From Strongylocentrotus purpuratus (lineage: Eukaryota; Echinodermata; Echinoidea; Camarodonta; Strongylocentrotidae): DNA of 64,000 nucleotides. Each line of letters begins with the position of its first letter. Position 1 is the first letter of the stretch. Below, one piece after another: positions 46,993-56,224 of the stretch. The position numbers and the translations under genes were made by a program. The stretch spans positions 28,805,867-28,869,866 of the forward strand of contig NW_022145596.1 of NCBI RefSeq assembly GCF_000002235.5, given 5' to 3'. The notes below the pieces were generated by a model. The model had not been told where the DNA came from. It worked only from the letters and a program-made list of their open reading frames with translations, and ran no database searches.

Positions 46993-48174
46993 CGTACTGA
47001 GGATGACCGTGGCGTACTCTGGTGTCGTTTGGGTTTGTTCATCGTCTGATGTTCTAGGAATGGTGGATACTTCATGTGACCTTATGAGTCTATACCCCAA
47101 CCAGACTCCACACACTGCAGTGGTGGTTAGCCACAGGGTGAGAAATGACAACGTTAAAACCAAGTAAGGATTATAATCACTAGAGGTGGGTACTGGATCG
47201 TAAGAAATTGAGTTAGTATTGTCCCCAGTAAGTTTCGAGATTACGGTGAAACCAATGGTACCTTTGTTGGTCTGGTTGTCATCTCCACTGGTTCGACACA
47301 CCACCACTTTCCAAACATCTCGTTCAGATATATTCCGTATCAGCAGTAATCGCCCACCTTTCCTTGACCATGAACGATTCTCAATATCTTCCTCTGTTCC
47401 ATCTGAATTGTAGAAACGCCAGTATACGACATACGGTTCATAGTCGCATTCGACAATGATGTCATTTCCTTCAACAATGTATTGCGCTTTTATGATATTT
47501 GGGTAAATGCAAGACCAGTTTTCATGAAAATCTGGAAAATATGCATTGCAGGAAGCGTTATGAACGTTGTTGAAATCGTCAAAGTAGAGAGTTTTAGCTT
47601 TGATACTTTGAGACGACCCGGGGGCATCATCTAGAATATTTCGTCCTATTCCTTCAAATATCAAATTGACATCGAGTTCACCCGCGTTTACTTCACACGA
47701 TAAAGTAATACTGCCAACTTCATTTGTATTATTGCTGGATAATGTAACAATGCAGTTGACGACGATATCAAGTGGGTCAATCGATTTTACCGAATATTCC
47801 TTCAAAATATCGTTCCCCAACTTACACTTAAATTTATGCTCCTCTTCACTGAAAAGTGTCAATGAAAGAATGGAAGTTCCATTTCTTCGAGTTGCTTTAA
47901 TATGATCAGATTCGCTTGACAAAATGTCCGCAATATCAATAAAACTAGTAAGTTCACATTGATCATTCCGACAGACGAAGATGTAAAAAAAATTGTTGTT
48001 TCCAATATCATACAACCAAGTAACCTCTTCAGTCGACTTAACATAACATGTCAGATTTACTTGCTGGCCAATCAACGCATGTTTTTCATTTATTCCGCCT
48101 TGTTCTTCTGCATACAACCAAAACTGGATCCCAAACAATAGGCCTAAAAACGAACGAAATGAGAAATTAGCCAT
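46966..48174 (-). CDS. Ig receptor unit 14, open ectodomain and TM, tail cut by LTR element
   Basis: ATG at 48172-48174 (MANFSFRSFLGLLFGIQFWLYAEE). Ig1: NLTCYVKSTEEVTWLY..FKCKLGN with a CX4C pair (CRNDQC). Ig2: ITLSCEVNAGELDVNLIFEG...NASCNAYFPD. Ig3: IIVECDYEPYVVYWRFYNSDG...WKVVVCRTSG. TM: YLVLTLSFLTLWLTTTAVCGVW. The tail includes TPEYATVILST, then the LTR begins and adds eight codons (CDECIDRI) before a stop at 46966. The ITIM-like motif is therefore kept, while the normal C-terminus is stranded at 40310-40390. The transcript would now end in the LTR, so expression may differ from its paralogues. The insertion may be polymorphic in the species. Confidence 0.78.
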   Translation of the reverse strand: MANFSFRSFLGLLFGIQFWLYAEEQGGINEKHALIGQQVNLTCYVKSTEEVTWLYDIGNNNFFYIFVCRNDQCELTSFIDIADILSSESDHIKATRRNGTSILSLTLFSEEEHKFKCKLGNDILKEYSVKSIDPLDIVVNCIVTLSSNNTNEVGSITLSCEVNAGELDVNLIFEGIGRNILDDAPGSSQSIKAKTLYFDDFNNVHNASCNAYFPDFHENWSCIYPNIIKAQYIVEGNDIIVECDYEPYVVYWRFYNSDGTEEDIENRSWSRKGGRLLLIRNISERDVWKVVVCRTSGDDNQTNKGTIGFTVISKLTGDNTNSISYDPVPTSSDYNPYLVLTLSFLTLWLTTTAVCGVWLGYRLIRSHEVSTIPRTSDDEQTQTTPEYATVILSTCDECIDRI

Positions 48175-48189
48175 GACTCTCAGATCTGA

Positions 48190-48400
48190 TAAACACGATT
48201 CACAGTCAAAGATAATAATGAAGGCAATGTAACATGAGTCGGATGAAACTCTAGCATCCGTACAGCTGTACTGCACCTCTGTGAATGAGGATCGAACTAA
48301 TAATAGCACCACGTCATATAGTCACTGTTGAGGCTCGAAGAAGAAGAATGGTCAGATTATGTGCACCAAGAGAGGGCGATCGTTAGCTTTCTTGATTTGA
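48190..48400 (-). promoter_or_regulatory. shared receptor promoter block (unit 14)
   Basis: CCAAGAGAGGGCG at 48366-48378, 192 bp from the ATG, and CATATAG near 48316. Confidence 0.6.
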
Positions 48401-48822
48401 CTCAATTTCTAAGTTTGTTTGTAATCGGTAATCACAACGGGAAGGCAGGAGAAGGTGTTTTCCAAAAGTGTGAAAGGTAGATCAAACCATGTAGGTCCAT
48501 TTCAAACAAACTGTCAATGACGCTTTCTCTTCCGTCAAGCAACACTATGATCTGATGATGACTCAAAGATTGACTTCTATCTGGAGTAATGGAGAGTTTA
48601 GAGACCAGCATAATTATAGTCTAGGACCCTATCCCGCTTTAGTCAAACAATCAAGACCACGAGATAAATGTTGAACCCTTAAAGCTACTTATTAGCCAAT
48701 CTACAAGAGCGGGGACCGGGGGGGGGGGGTGGGTGTGGGGGTGGGGACACACGACCCCACACAAAATATATATTGGAATTGCCCACCCCCGCAAAATGTA
48801 CAACAAATATAAGTACATTCAT

Positions 48823-49225
48823 TCAACGCGAATGGACTGTTCCAGAATGTATAAAAGACACGGTAAGAAGTAAATGAGAAATGGCACATTCCTCTGTACT
48901 AAGATCTGTTCCTCCACCCGTACTGAGGATGACCGTGGCGTACTCCGGTGTCGTTTGGGTTTGTTCATCGTCCGACGTTCCATGAATGGTGAATACTTCA
49001 TGTGACCTTCTGAGTCTGTACACCTTCGAGACTAGACACACTAGTACTGCAATGGTGATTAGCCACAGAACAAGAAATATCACTGTCATCATATTATAAC
49101 ATGGGCAAGGGTACCAAGGGTACCAAGGGTACCAAGGTACATAGCTTACAGTGCTCGAGAGGCCTTCATAAAGATAATAATCCCAAATAGCTTCTTCGGC
49201 CTAAAACGACCAATGAGATATTAGC
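48823..49225 (-). pseudogene. Ig-less receptor unit 15: TM and ITIM-like tail only
   Basis: An 89-codon open frame from ATG 49090-49092 encodes a TM helix (TVIFLVLWLITIAVLVCLV), YRLRRSHEV and a tail with TPEYATVIL. Upstream, a MANIS-type start remains at about 49225 but runs into a stop after some 20 codons. All Ig domains are deleted and a GGGTACCAA triplet repeat sits at 49105-49135. Unit 16 has the same architecture and a shared junction sequence, so both descend from one deleted ancestor. A small signalling membrane protein is possible, but there is no signal peptide on the open part. Confidence 0.55.
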
Positions 49226-49229
49226 CATG

Positions 49230-49440
49230 ATTCTCAGATCTGATAAACACGATTCACAGCCAGGGATAATGATGAAGATGATGTGAAATGATTCAGATGA
49301 AACTCAAGCATCCGTACAGCTGTACTGCACCTCTGTGAATGATGATTGAACCGATGTAGCACCATTTCATATAGGCACTGTTGAAGCTCGAAGAAGAAGG
49401 ATCAGATTATGTGCACCAAGAGAGGGCGTGCTCATTCTTT
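49230..49440 (-). promoter_or_regulatory. shared receptor promoter block (unit 15)
   Basis: CCAAGAGAGGGCG at 49416-49428 and CATATAG near 49369. Confidence 0.5.
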
Positions 49441-49784
49441 CATGATTTGTCTGAATTTATAAGATCCGTTTTAATAGGTAATTACAACGGGAAGGTGGGA
49501 GACGTATCAGGACAATTACCCCCTGGGCAATCACCCCCCGGGCAATTACCCCCCGGAAAACTACCCCCGTAGGACGATTACCCCCCCGGAAAATTACCCC
49601 CCGGAGAATTACCCCCCGAGGACAATTACCCCCCATGGACAATTACCCCCCGAGGACAACTACCCCCGAAGACAATTACCCCCGAGGACAATTACCCCCC
49701 AAGGACAACTACCCCCCGAGGACAACTACCCCCGAGGACAATTACCCCCCCCCCCGAGGACAATTACCCCCCATGGACACTAAT

Positions 49785-50037
49785 GGGCATGGTGGCTCAG
49801 TGGTTAGAGCGCCCGCCTCATGAACGGGAGGTCGTGAGTTCGAACCCCGGCCGAGTCATACCAAAGACTTATAACAATGGGACCTTCTGCCTTCTAGCTA
49901 GGCGATCAGCATATTAGATTGGAGAAGGGTAGTAATAACATATTATGTTATGCAGGGCCCGCTGGAAGAGCAGTTTCATAACTGAAGTGGCTACCCTAGG
50001 AAAATAAAACGTTATTATTATTATTATTATTATTATT
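49785..50037 (+). mobile_element. tRNA-derived SINE with TTA/ATT tail
   Basis: The head GGCATGGTGGCTCAGTGG (A-box) and GAGTTCGAACCCC (B-box) is tRNA-like. The body ends GGCTACCCTAGGAAAATAAA and a TTA repeat. It interrupts the left arm of the foldback element. It is not a functional tRNA gene because the tRNA-like part continues into the SINE body. Confidence 0.88.
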
Positions 50038-50164
50038 ACCCTCGGGGCCAACTATCCCCCAGGAAAACAACCCCCGATGACAATCACCCCTGAGGAATGT
50101 ATAACACTGTGACGTATAACGCAAGCTTCCCTCCAAATTGCTATTTACAGAAAATTCATTTTCA

Positions 50165-50280
50165 GTCTTTTCAAATTATTCAATTCGATAAGGGGGGTGG
50201 AGGTTGCCCAATAATAAATCAGTCTTTTCAAATTATTCAATTCGATATAGGGGGGGGGGGGTGGAGGTTGCCCAATTCCC
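50165..50280. repeat. short tandem duplication
   Basis: CAGTCTTTTCAAATTATTCA followed by a poly-G and TGGAGGTTGCCC occurs twice in a row, inside the foldback element. Confidence 0.8.
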
Positions 50281-50389
50281 CTGTAGTTTTGCTACCGAGT
50301 AAAGAACAGAAATTACATTTCTTAGAAATTGAACAATACATTGCGCGCAGATAAGTACGCGTTACAGCTTCTCTCACCATCAATGGCAC

Positions 50390-51136
50390 AACAAAGAAAT
50401 TAGGATGTAAGATTTCATTTACGCATTCTCTGTAACTTTTTTAATCAGCTGATTGTGTATTTGTCTTTGTATGTATAATGGGCCCTCATCCATGCCATAA
50501 TTAAGGTTTTCTTCACGTTATCTATTATTTCTGTTGTCATGCTGGAGTGTAATATGTTTTCGTGTACGTTAAATTATTTTGAAATATAAATTGCCTTCAA
50601 GTTATATGTACGGTGCCATGTCAAAAGAAAATAAATATCCACTCTCTGGTAATTCATCTCATTTGATTTTGTAACGCCAGCACAGCGTTTTTCAACCGGG
50701 GTGCCGCAAGAGAATGATTTGGAAAACGATGATTTTGTAAACAAATTCAAATACCAGAACCGGCTAAAATATGTAATTACATGAGAAAATAAAAAAAAAT
50801 GGAAGATACTAAAGTGTCTTCCTTCCTCGCTCGCTGACAATATTTTGACAGCAAGGTAAATAAGGGCAACGAGAGGCCCGAATATCCTCAAATTCGTGTA
50901 TCAAGATCATGACCGAATATATCACTTTTTATTATGTACATTTGGCGGCAAGGTGCTCGCATACAGTACTTTAAATAATTTCTAGTGTGTGAATTACAAA
51001 CTAATATTTTACCAGTTTGAAAATGTCTTCTCCTTTTTATTTTTAAATGTACATAGCACTTGACGAGAGCCAGAGTCATGCAAAATTAATAATTTGTAAA
51101 GACTTTGGGATTTGGGAGAAACTTTTCATTTCTTAA
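50390..51136. other. foldback element interior, no gene seen
   Basis: AT-rich sequence. The open frames at 50574-50891 and 50888-51079 have no recognisable motif. Confidence 0.4.
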
Positions 51137-51144
51137 GAGGGTAC

Positions 51145-52073
51145 CATGGGTGTCGATCCCGGGGGGGATGGGGGGATATATCCCCCCAATATTTCAGGTG
51201 GGGGGGATGGCCTGTACAATCATCCCCCCCAATAATTCACCATCACACACAAAAAAAAAAATTAATGATGAGAGCCCGATGAGAGTACATGTAATGGTTA
51301 TTATACTCGTCTTTTGTCTTCTTTCTCTAATAATTCAATGAAACATCAAAGCTTCTGCGCTTCGCTCGGAGGAAGGGGAACTTGATTCGAACAAGGATTA
51401 ATAGTCGAGAACGGTACAACGAATCGTCTTCTTTCTCTCATAATTTAATGAAACGTCAGAGCTTCTGCACTTCGAGCGGGAGGGGGGGGGGAAACTGAAT
51501 TCAGACAAGGATTAAGAGTCGAGAATGGTACAACGAATCGTCTTCTTTCTTTAATAATTTAATGAAATGTCAGAGCTTCCGCGCTACGCGCGGAGAAAGG
51601 AGACCTTGATTCAAACAAGGATTAATAGTCGAGAACGGTACAACGAATCGTCTTCTTTCTCTCATAATTTAATGAAACGTCAGAGCTTCCGCGCTTCGCG
51701 CGGGAGGGGGGGGGGGGGGGGGGAAACTGAATTCAGACAATGATTAAGAGTCGAGAATGGTACAACGAATCGTTTTCTTTCTTTAATAATTTAATGAATT
51801 GTCAGAGCTCACTACCACCCCCTAAAATAAAATCCTGGTAATTACGCGCTTGAGAGGATAATAACCCAGGTAGCAAGCTCATGTGGGCCCCACATGGGTC
51901 CCATATTCTCTGAAATGTTATCTTTATTGAGGGTGACTTGAAAAAGTTAATAACTTGGAAGGGAGGGGTGCAACCTGCCACACGCTTCTACCTCTTGGTT
52001 GCTTTGATCCATTGCCGAAAATATTTTGGCCCCTTTCATCCCCCTCAACCACGGATACAAATCGACACCCCTG
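51145..52073. mobile_element. non-autonomous hAT-type element carrying a 120-bp satellite
   Basis: The 8-bp direct repeat GAGGGTAC occurs at 51137-51144 and 52074-52081. Terminal inverted repeats are CA(T/G)GGGTGTCGAT. Inside, at about 51310-51810, four to five monomers of about 120 bp (TCGTCTTCTTTCTCTAATAA ... GAGAACGGTACAACGAA) alternate in two types, with poly-G runs in every second one. No coding sequence. Confidence 0.8.
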
Positions 52074-52751
52074 GAGGGTACCGTGACTAAAACAAAGTTA
52101 AAATAACGCTGCTCCAGAGAAATGTATTTCTATGCATTTTGAAAAGCGCTGGACAATTACCTAAAACTTACATCCTTCGTGGAGAGGCAACCGCACTGGC
52201 GTTGCATAAATTATAATAAAAGGGAAATGTGTAGTAATGAGAAAGACAACGTGATATAGTATTTGAAAGAATATGGGTTCATGCAGGGGATCCTATGGGC
52301 TCGTAGCCATCTCTCAATGTGTCAGATCGTCTTTTGCTATTGAATCCTGATTGTCCACGGGGGTAGTTGTCCTCGGAGGGTAATTGTCCTCGAGGGGTTA
52401 TTGTCCTCGGGGGGGGGGGGGTAATTGTCATCGGGGGGTAATTGTCATAGGGGGTAATTGTCCTCGGGGGGTAATTGTCCTAGGGGGTAATTGTCCTCGG
52501 GGGGTAATTGTCCTAGGGGGTAATTGTCCTCGGGGGGTAGTTGTCCTCGGGGGGGTAATTGTCCTCGGGGGGTAATTCTCCGGGGGTAATTTTCCGGGGG
52601 GTAATTGTCCTTGGGGGGTAGTTGTCCTCGGGGGGTGATTCTCCGGGGGGTAATATTCCAGGGGGTAATTGTCCTTTGGGGGTAGTTTTCCGGGGGGTAA
52701 TTTTCCGGGGGGGGGGGGTGATTGCCCAGGGGGTAATTGTCCTAGAACCGG

Positions 52752-53106
52752 TGGGAGAAGGTGTTTCCCAACAGTTTGACGAATAAATCAATAAAACCAT
52801 GAGTAACGCTTTCTGTACCACCGCCGCGCACAAGGATGATGTAAAATCGACATTCATCTTTAATCATGGAGAGTTTGGAGACCAACATAGTCTAGGAGCC
52901 TATCCCGCTTTAGTCAAACAATCAAGACCATGAGATAAATGATGATCCATTACAGTTACTTATTGCCCACGCTTCTAGACCGGAGGTCGAGGGGGGGGGG
53001 GGGGGATATTATACATTTCCAGGGGAATCGTACACCCCCGGGGAAATTTGAGAACAGGAAAAAAAGAAGTACAAAAGAAAATCAATAAAGACATGCAATA
53101 CGATTA
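52752..53106. other. array intergenic DNA
   Basis: Same intergenic unit as 25840-26200 and 28120-28430, with a poly-G tract at about 52991-53007. Confidence 0.6.
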
Positions 53107-53600
53107 TTACCCTGATAATGCGTAGAGTGTTCCAGAATGTATAAAACACATGACAAGAACTAGTAGAGAGACGGTAGATTCCTCTATATCAAGATTGCTT
53201 CTTCCACTCGTACTGAGGATGACCGTGGTGTACTCTGGTGTCGTTTGGGTTTGTTCATTGTCCGATGTTCCTGGAATGGTGGATACTTCATGAGACCTTC
53301 CGGATCTACACCCCAGCAAGACTCCACACACTAATAGCAATACTCTAATGGTGATAAGCCACAAAACAAGAAATATTAATGTTATTTCAATATTATATTG
53401 GCAGGTGAAGGTAGGAGCGTATGAATAATAATCCGAAATAGCCTCTGTGGTCAAGATTCCATAAAATGTCATTTCCTAGCCGACCAACGCATGATTTTCA
53501 GGCAATTCACCTTGTCAATCTGCGTACCAACACAACTGGATCTAAATCAATAGGCCTAAAAACAAACGAAATGAGATATATTAATCATGATTCTCAGATC
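53107..53600 (-). pseudogene. Ig-less receptor unit 16: TM and ITIM-like tail
   Basis: A 121-codon open frame from ATG 53470-53472: a short N-terminal stretch (SDYYSYAPTFTCQYNIE), a TM helix (ITLIFLVLWLITIRVLLLVCGVLLG) and a tail with TPEYTTVIL. Upstream, the remains of the signal peptide exon reach about 53600 with start MINIS but contain stops. No Ig domain remains. The SDYYSYAP region matches a degraded copy in unit 15. The frame is clean, so a small TM protein could be made, but without a signal peptide its orientation is uncertain. Confidence 0.55.
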
Positions 53601-53636
53601 TTATATATGCGATTCACAGTCAGATAATTATCGAAG

Positions 53637-53639
53637 ATG

Positions 53640-53693
<54 letters not shown>
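53637..53693. repeat. (AAT)n microsatellite
   Basis: About 18 uninterrupted AAT/ATA units in the leader region of unit 16. Confidence 0.95.
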
Positions 53694-53751
53694 GCCTAAT
53701 AGTCCACTCCAAATTTTATTAAACCGAAACGGAAATTCTTTTTGCCCAATT

Positions 53752-53795
53752 AACATGTAACATGTAACATGTAACATGTAACATGTAACATGTTA
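53752..53795. repeat. TAACATG heptamer repeat
   Basis: Five to six copies of TAACATG. The same heptamer occurs once in the leaders of other receptors (GATGTAACATGAG), so it is a local expansion of leader sequence. Confidence 0.9.
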
Positions 53796-53799
53796 CATG

Positions 53800-53960
53800 A
53801 GTCAGATGAAACTACAGTATCTCTACAGCTATATACATGTTTACTACACCGCTGTGAATGGTGAATTAAGCAATGTAGCAGCACCCTATATAGTAACTGA
53901 TGAGTCACAAAGAAGAATGATGAGATTATGTGCACCAAGAGAGGGCGGGGACACTCTTTT
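53800..53960 (-). promoter_or_regulatory. shared receptor promoter block (unit 16)
   Basis: CCAAGAGAGGGCG at 53935-53947 and CTATATAG near 53885-53892. Confidence 0.5.
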
Positions 53961-54504
53961 TTTAATTGTTTTTTATCTGACTAGATTTATAAGCGGTAAG
54001 CGGAACAAAGGGAATGCTGAAGAAGGGGATTCCCAATAATTTGACAACTTTCTCTTCCTTCCCGCCACACTATTATATGATGATGAAGTAAAATTTGACA
54101 TGTTATCTTGAATAATGGAGAGTTGGGGACCAGCAGAGTCCGTGGGCCTATCCCTTATTAGTCAAAAGATTAAAAACCATCACATAAATAATTGATCCCG
54201 GCAAGATACTTTTTAACAGATCTTCGAGAATGGAGAACGTGGGGGGGGGGGGCACGTCCCCTCAGAACTTTTTTAGGGGAACTTCCAGTCCCCGGGAAAA
54301 AAAACTTGAGGAAAATGAATAGAAGTACAACAAAAAATAATATGAATACATGCTGGAATGTTCCAGAATGTATAAAAGACATAGTAAGTGGTAGATGGGA
54401 GATGAGAGATTCCGCAGTATTAACATCGTTTCTTCCATTCAAAACCATCACATAAATTGTTGATCCCGGAAAGATACCTTTTAGCAAATCTACAAGAATA
54501 GAGA

Positions 54505-54880
54505 TGGGGGGGGGGGGGCACATCCCCTGACGATGACCGTGGTGTAATCTGGTGTCGTTTGGGTTTGTTCATCGTCTGATGTTCTAGGAATGGTGGATAC
54601 TTCATGCGACCTTCTGAGTCTATACCCCAACCAGACTCCACACACTGCATTGGTGATTAGCCACAGAACGAGAAATATTAAAGTTAAAACCAAGTAAGGA
54701 TTATGAGCACCAGGAGTGGGTGTTGGATCTCCAGAATACGAGCTATTACTGTGTTCAGTAAATTTAGAGATTACAGAGAACGAAATGGTACATTTGTTGG
54801 TCTGGTTGTCATTTTTTTTGGTTTGACACATCACCACTTTTCCGAAATCTTGTTCAGATATATCACGTATCAGCAGAGGA
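54505..54880 (-). pseudogene. Ig receptor unit 17, only end of Ig3, TM and tail
   Basis: Begins inside Ig3 (LLIRDISEQDFGKVVMCQTKKND), then a stalk, TM (LVLTLIFLVLWLITNAVCGVW) and a tail with TPDYTTVIV. Upstream at about 54885 it joins directly to intergenic sequence of the next unit. At the 3' side the tail joins a poly-G intergenic tract near 54518. Both junctions are deletions. The apparent long frame through 55209 is readthrough of intergenic DNA. Confidence 0.7.
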
Positions 54881-54997
54881 GAGACACGTCCCCAAAGGTA
54901 ATTTTCAGGAATCACACAGCCCCGTTGGAATTTGAGGAAATGAAAAGAATTTACAACGAAAAAACAGGTAAGACACGCAATACGATTATGGTCATGA

Positions 54998-56218
54998 CTA
55001 TGCGCTGGATTTTCCAAGAATGTGTACAAGACATGATGAGTAGAAGATGAAAAATGGCAGATCCTCTGTACCAAGATTGTTTCTCTCGTTCGTACTGAAG
55101 ATGACCATGGCGTACTCTGGTGTCCTTTGGGTTTGTAAATCGACAGATGTTCTAGGAATGGTGGATACTTCATGTGACCTTCTGAGTCTATACCCCAACC
55201 AGACTCCACACATTGAATTGGTGATTAGCCACAGAACAAGAAATGAAAACTTTAAAAACAAGTAAGGGTTAAGAACACTGGGAATGGGTGCTGTATCTTC
55301 AGAAATTGAGTTAGTATTGTCTCCAGTGAGTTTCGAGATTACGGTGAAAACAATGGTACCTTTATTGGTCGGGTTGTCATCTCCTTTGGTTCGACACACC
55401 ACCACTTTCCCGACATCTTGTTCAGAAATATCCCTTATCAGCAGTGATCGCCCCCCGTCTCGAATCCATGAACGATTCTTAATATCTTGCTTTTTCCCAT
55501 ATAAATCCATGAGATACCAATCGACATCATATTCAACGTCACATTCGATGACGATTTCATTTCCATCAATAGTATATCGGTTTTTTGTAACGTTTGGGTA
55601 GGTACAAGACCGTGTTTCATCAATATCTGGAAAGTATATCTCGCAGTAGGCATCATGTATGTTGTTGAAATGTTCGAAGGGAATGGTTCCATTGATACCA
55701 TGAGATGAGCGACGAATCGTAAAATTATTTTGCTCAAGTCCTTTAAGCGTTAAGTTAGCATCTAGTATCTCTTGGAACGTAAATTCACATGAAAATGTGA
55801 TGTGAGGATCACCATTTATACCAATACTTTGCAGAGACACACTACAATATTGGGCAATATTTGCTGAATCAATCAGTGATATAGTGAATGTTTTTACGAC
55901 ACCATTCCCTAGCTTACACTGAAAAATCCGTTCTTTTGTGGTAGGGATTAGCGAGAGAACAGAAACGTTATTACTTCGATTTACTTTCAAATCACCATCA
56001 ATTTTGATATTTTCTGTGCAATGACTGCTGGAATTTTCCAGGCATGTGTAAACTTCAATGAAGTTAGATCCCCTACCCTGAACAGACCAAGTCACGTCTT
56101 GTGTAGAGTTTATGTCACATTTCAGGTAAACCCGTTGACCAGTCGTCACTATTCTCTCTTGTGCTATTGCACAAGGTAAGATGAACAAAACAGTGAGTAG
56201 GAATAATTCACAGGCCAT
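54998..56218 (-). CDS. Ig receptor unit 18, intact, divergent ectodomain
   Basis: 406 residues from ATG 56216-56218 (MACELFLLTVLFILPCAIAQ, signal peptide). Ig1: C34, W44, C101, with CLENSSSHC (CX7C). Ig2: C144-C192. Ig3: C226, W234, C275. TM about 319-341. The tail has TPEYAMVIF with Tyr369, so the motif is YAMV. The first two domains differ clearly from the MANIS genes, while Ig3 from IRDGGRSLLIRD onward, the TM and the tail are almost the same. This mosaic fits gene conversion or unequal crossover that keeps the signalling half uniform. It is the first gene of the array in transcription order and has its own copy of the promoter motif. Likely an immune-type receptor; ligand unknown. Confidence 0.85.
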   Translation of the reverse strand: MACELFLLTVLFILPCAIAQERIVTTGQRVYLKCDINSTQDVTWSVQGRGSNFIEVYTCLENSSSHCTENIKIDGDLKVNRSNNVSVLSLIPTTKERIFQCKLGNGVVKTFTISLIDSANIAQYCSVSLQSIGINGDPHITFSCEFTFQEILDANLTLKGLEQNNFTIRRSSHGINGTIPFEHFNNIHDAYCEIYFPDIDETRSCTYPNVTKNRYTIDGNEIVIECDVEYDVDWYLMDLYGKKQDIKNRSWIRDGGRSLLIRDISEQDVGKVVVCRTKGDDNPTNKGTIVFTVISKLTGDNTNSISEDTAPIPSVLNPYLFLKFSFLVLWLITNSMCGVWLGYRLRRSHEVSTIPRTSVDLQTQRTPEYAMVIFSTNERNNLGTEDLPFFIFYSSCLVHILGKSSA

Positions 56219-56224
56219 GGTTTA

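Larger units (their letters stand above)
49502..52749. mobile_element. foldback (TU-like) element with minisatellite inverted arms
   Basis: Left arm 49505-49784 and 50038-50095 is a tandem array of about 16-19 bp units (GAGGACAATTACCCCCC). The right arm, 52357-52745, is the same array in reverse complement. Outer ends match as inverted repeats from AGGACAATTACCCCCTGGGC. The 8-bp direct repeat GGTGGGAG flanks it at 49494-49501 and 52750-52757. Paralogous intergenic sites (GGGAAGGCGGGAGAAGGTG type) show the empty state. Long inverted arms made of short tandem repeats plus an 8-bp duplication are the hallmark of foldback elements such as the sea urchin TU family. The centre holds no transposase. 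A SINE lies in the left arm and an hAT-type element in the centre. Confidence 0.82.

Noticed and set aside
49785-49860. Functional tRNA gene
   Set aside because: A- and B-box are present but the unit continues into a SINE body and TTA tail, inside a transposon arm.
49500-52745. CRISPR-like regular repeats
   Set aside because: Repeats are contiguous, degenerate and inverted at two sites, with no unique spacers or cas genes, in an animal genome.
52384-52857. Glycine/proline repeat proteins on both strands of the G/C-rich array
   Set aside because: They are translations of the foldback minisatellite in frame by chance; no start context, domain or unique sequence.
54880-55209. Long N-terminal extension of unit 17
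   Set aside because: It is intergenic DNA and the out-of-frame tail of unit 18, open only by chance.
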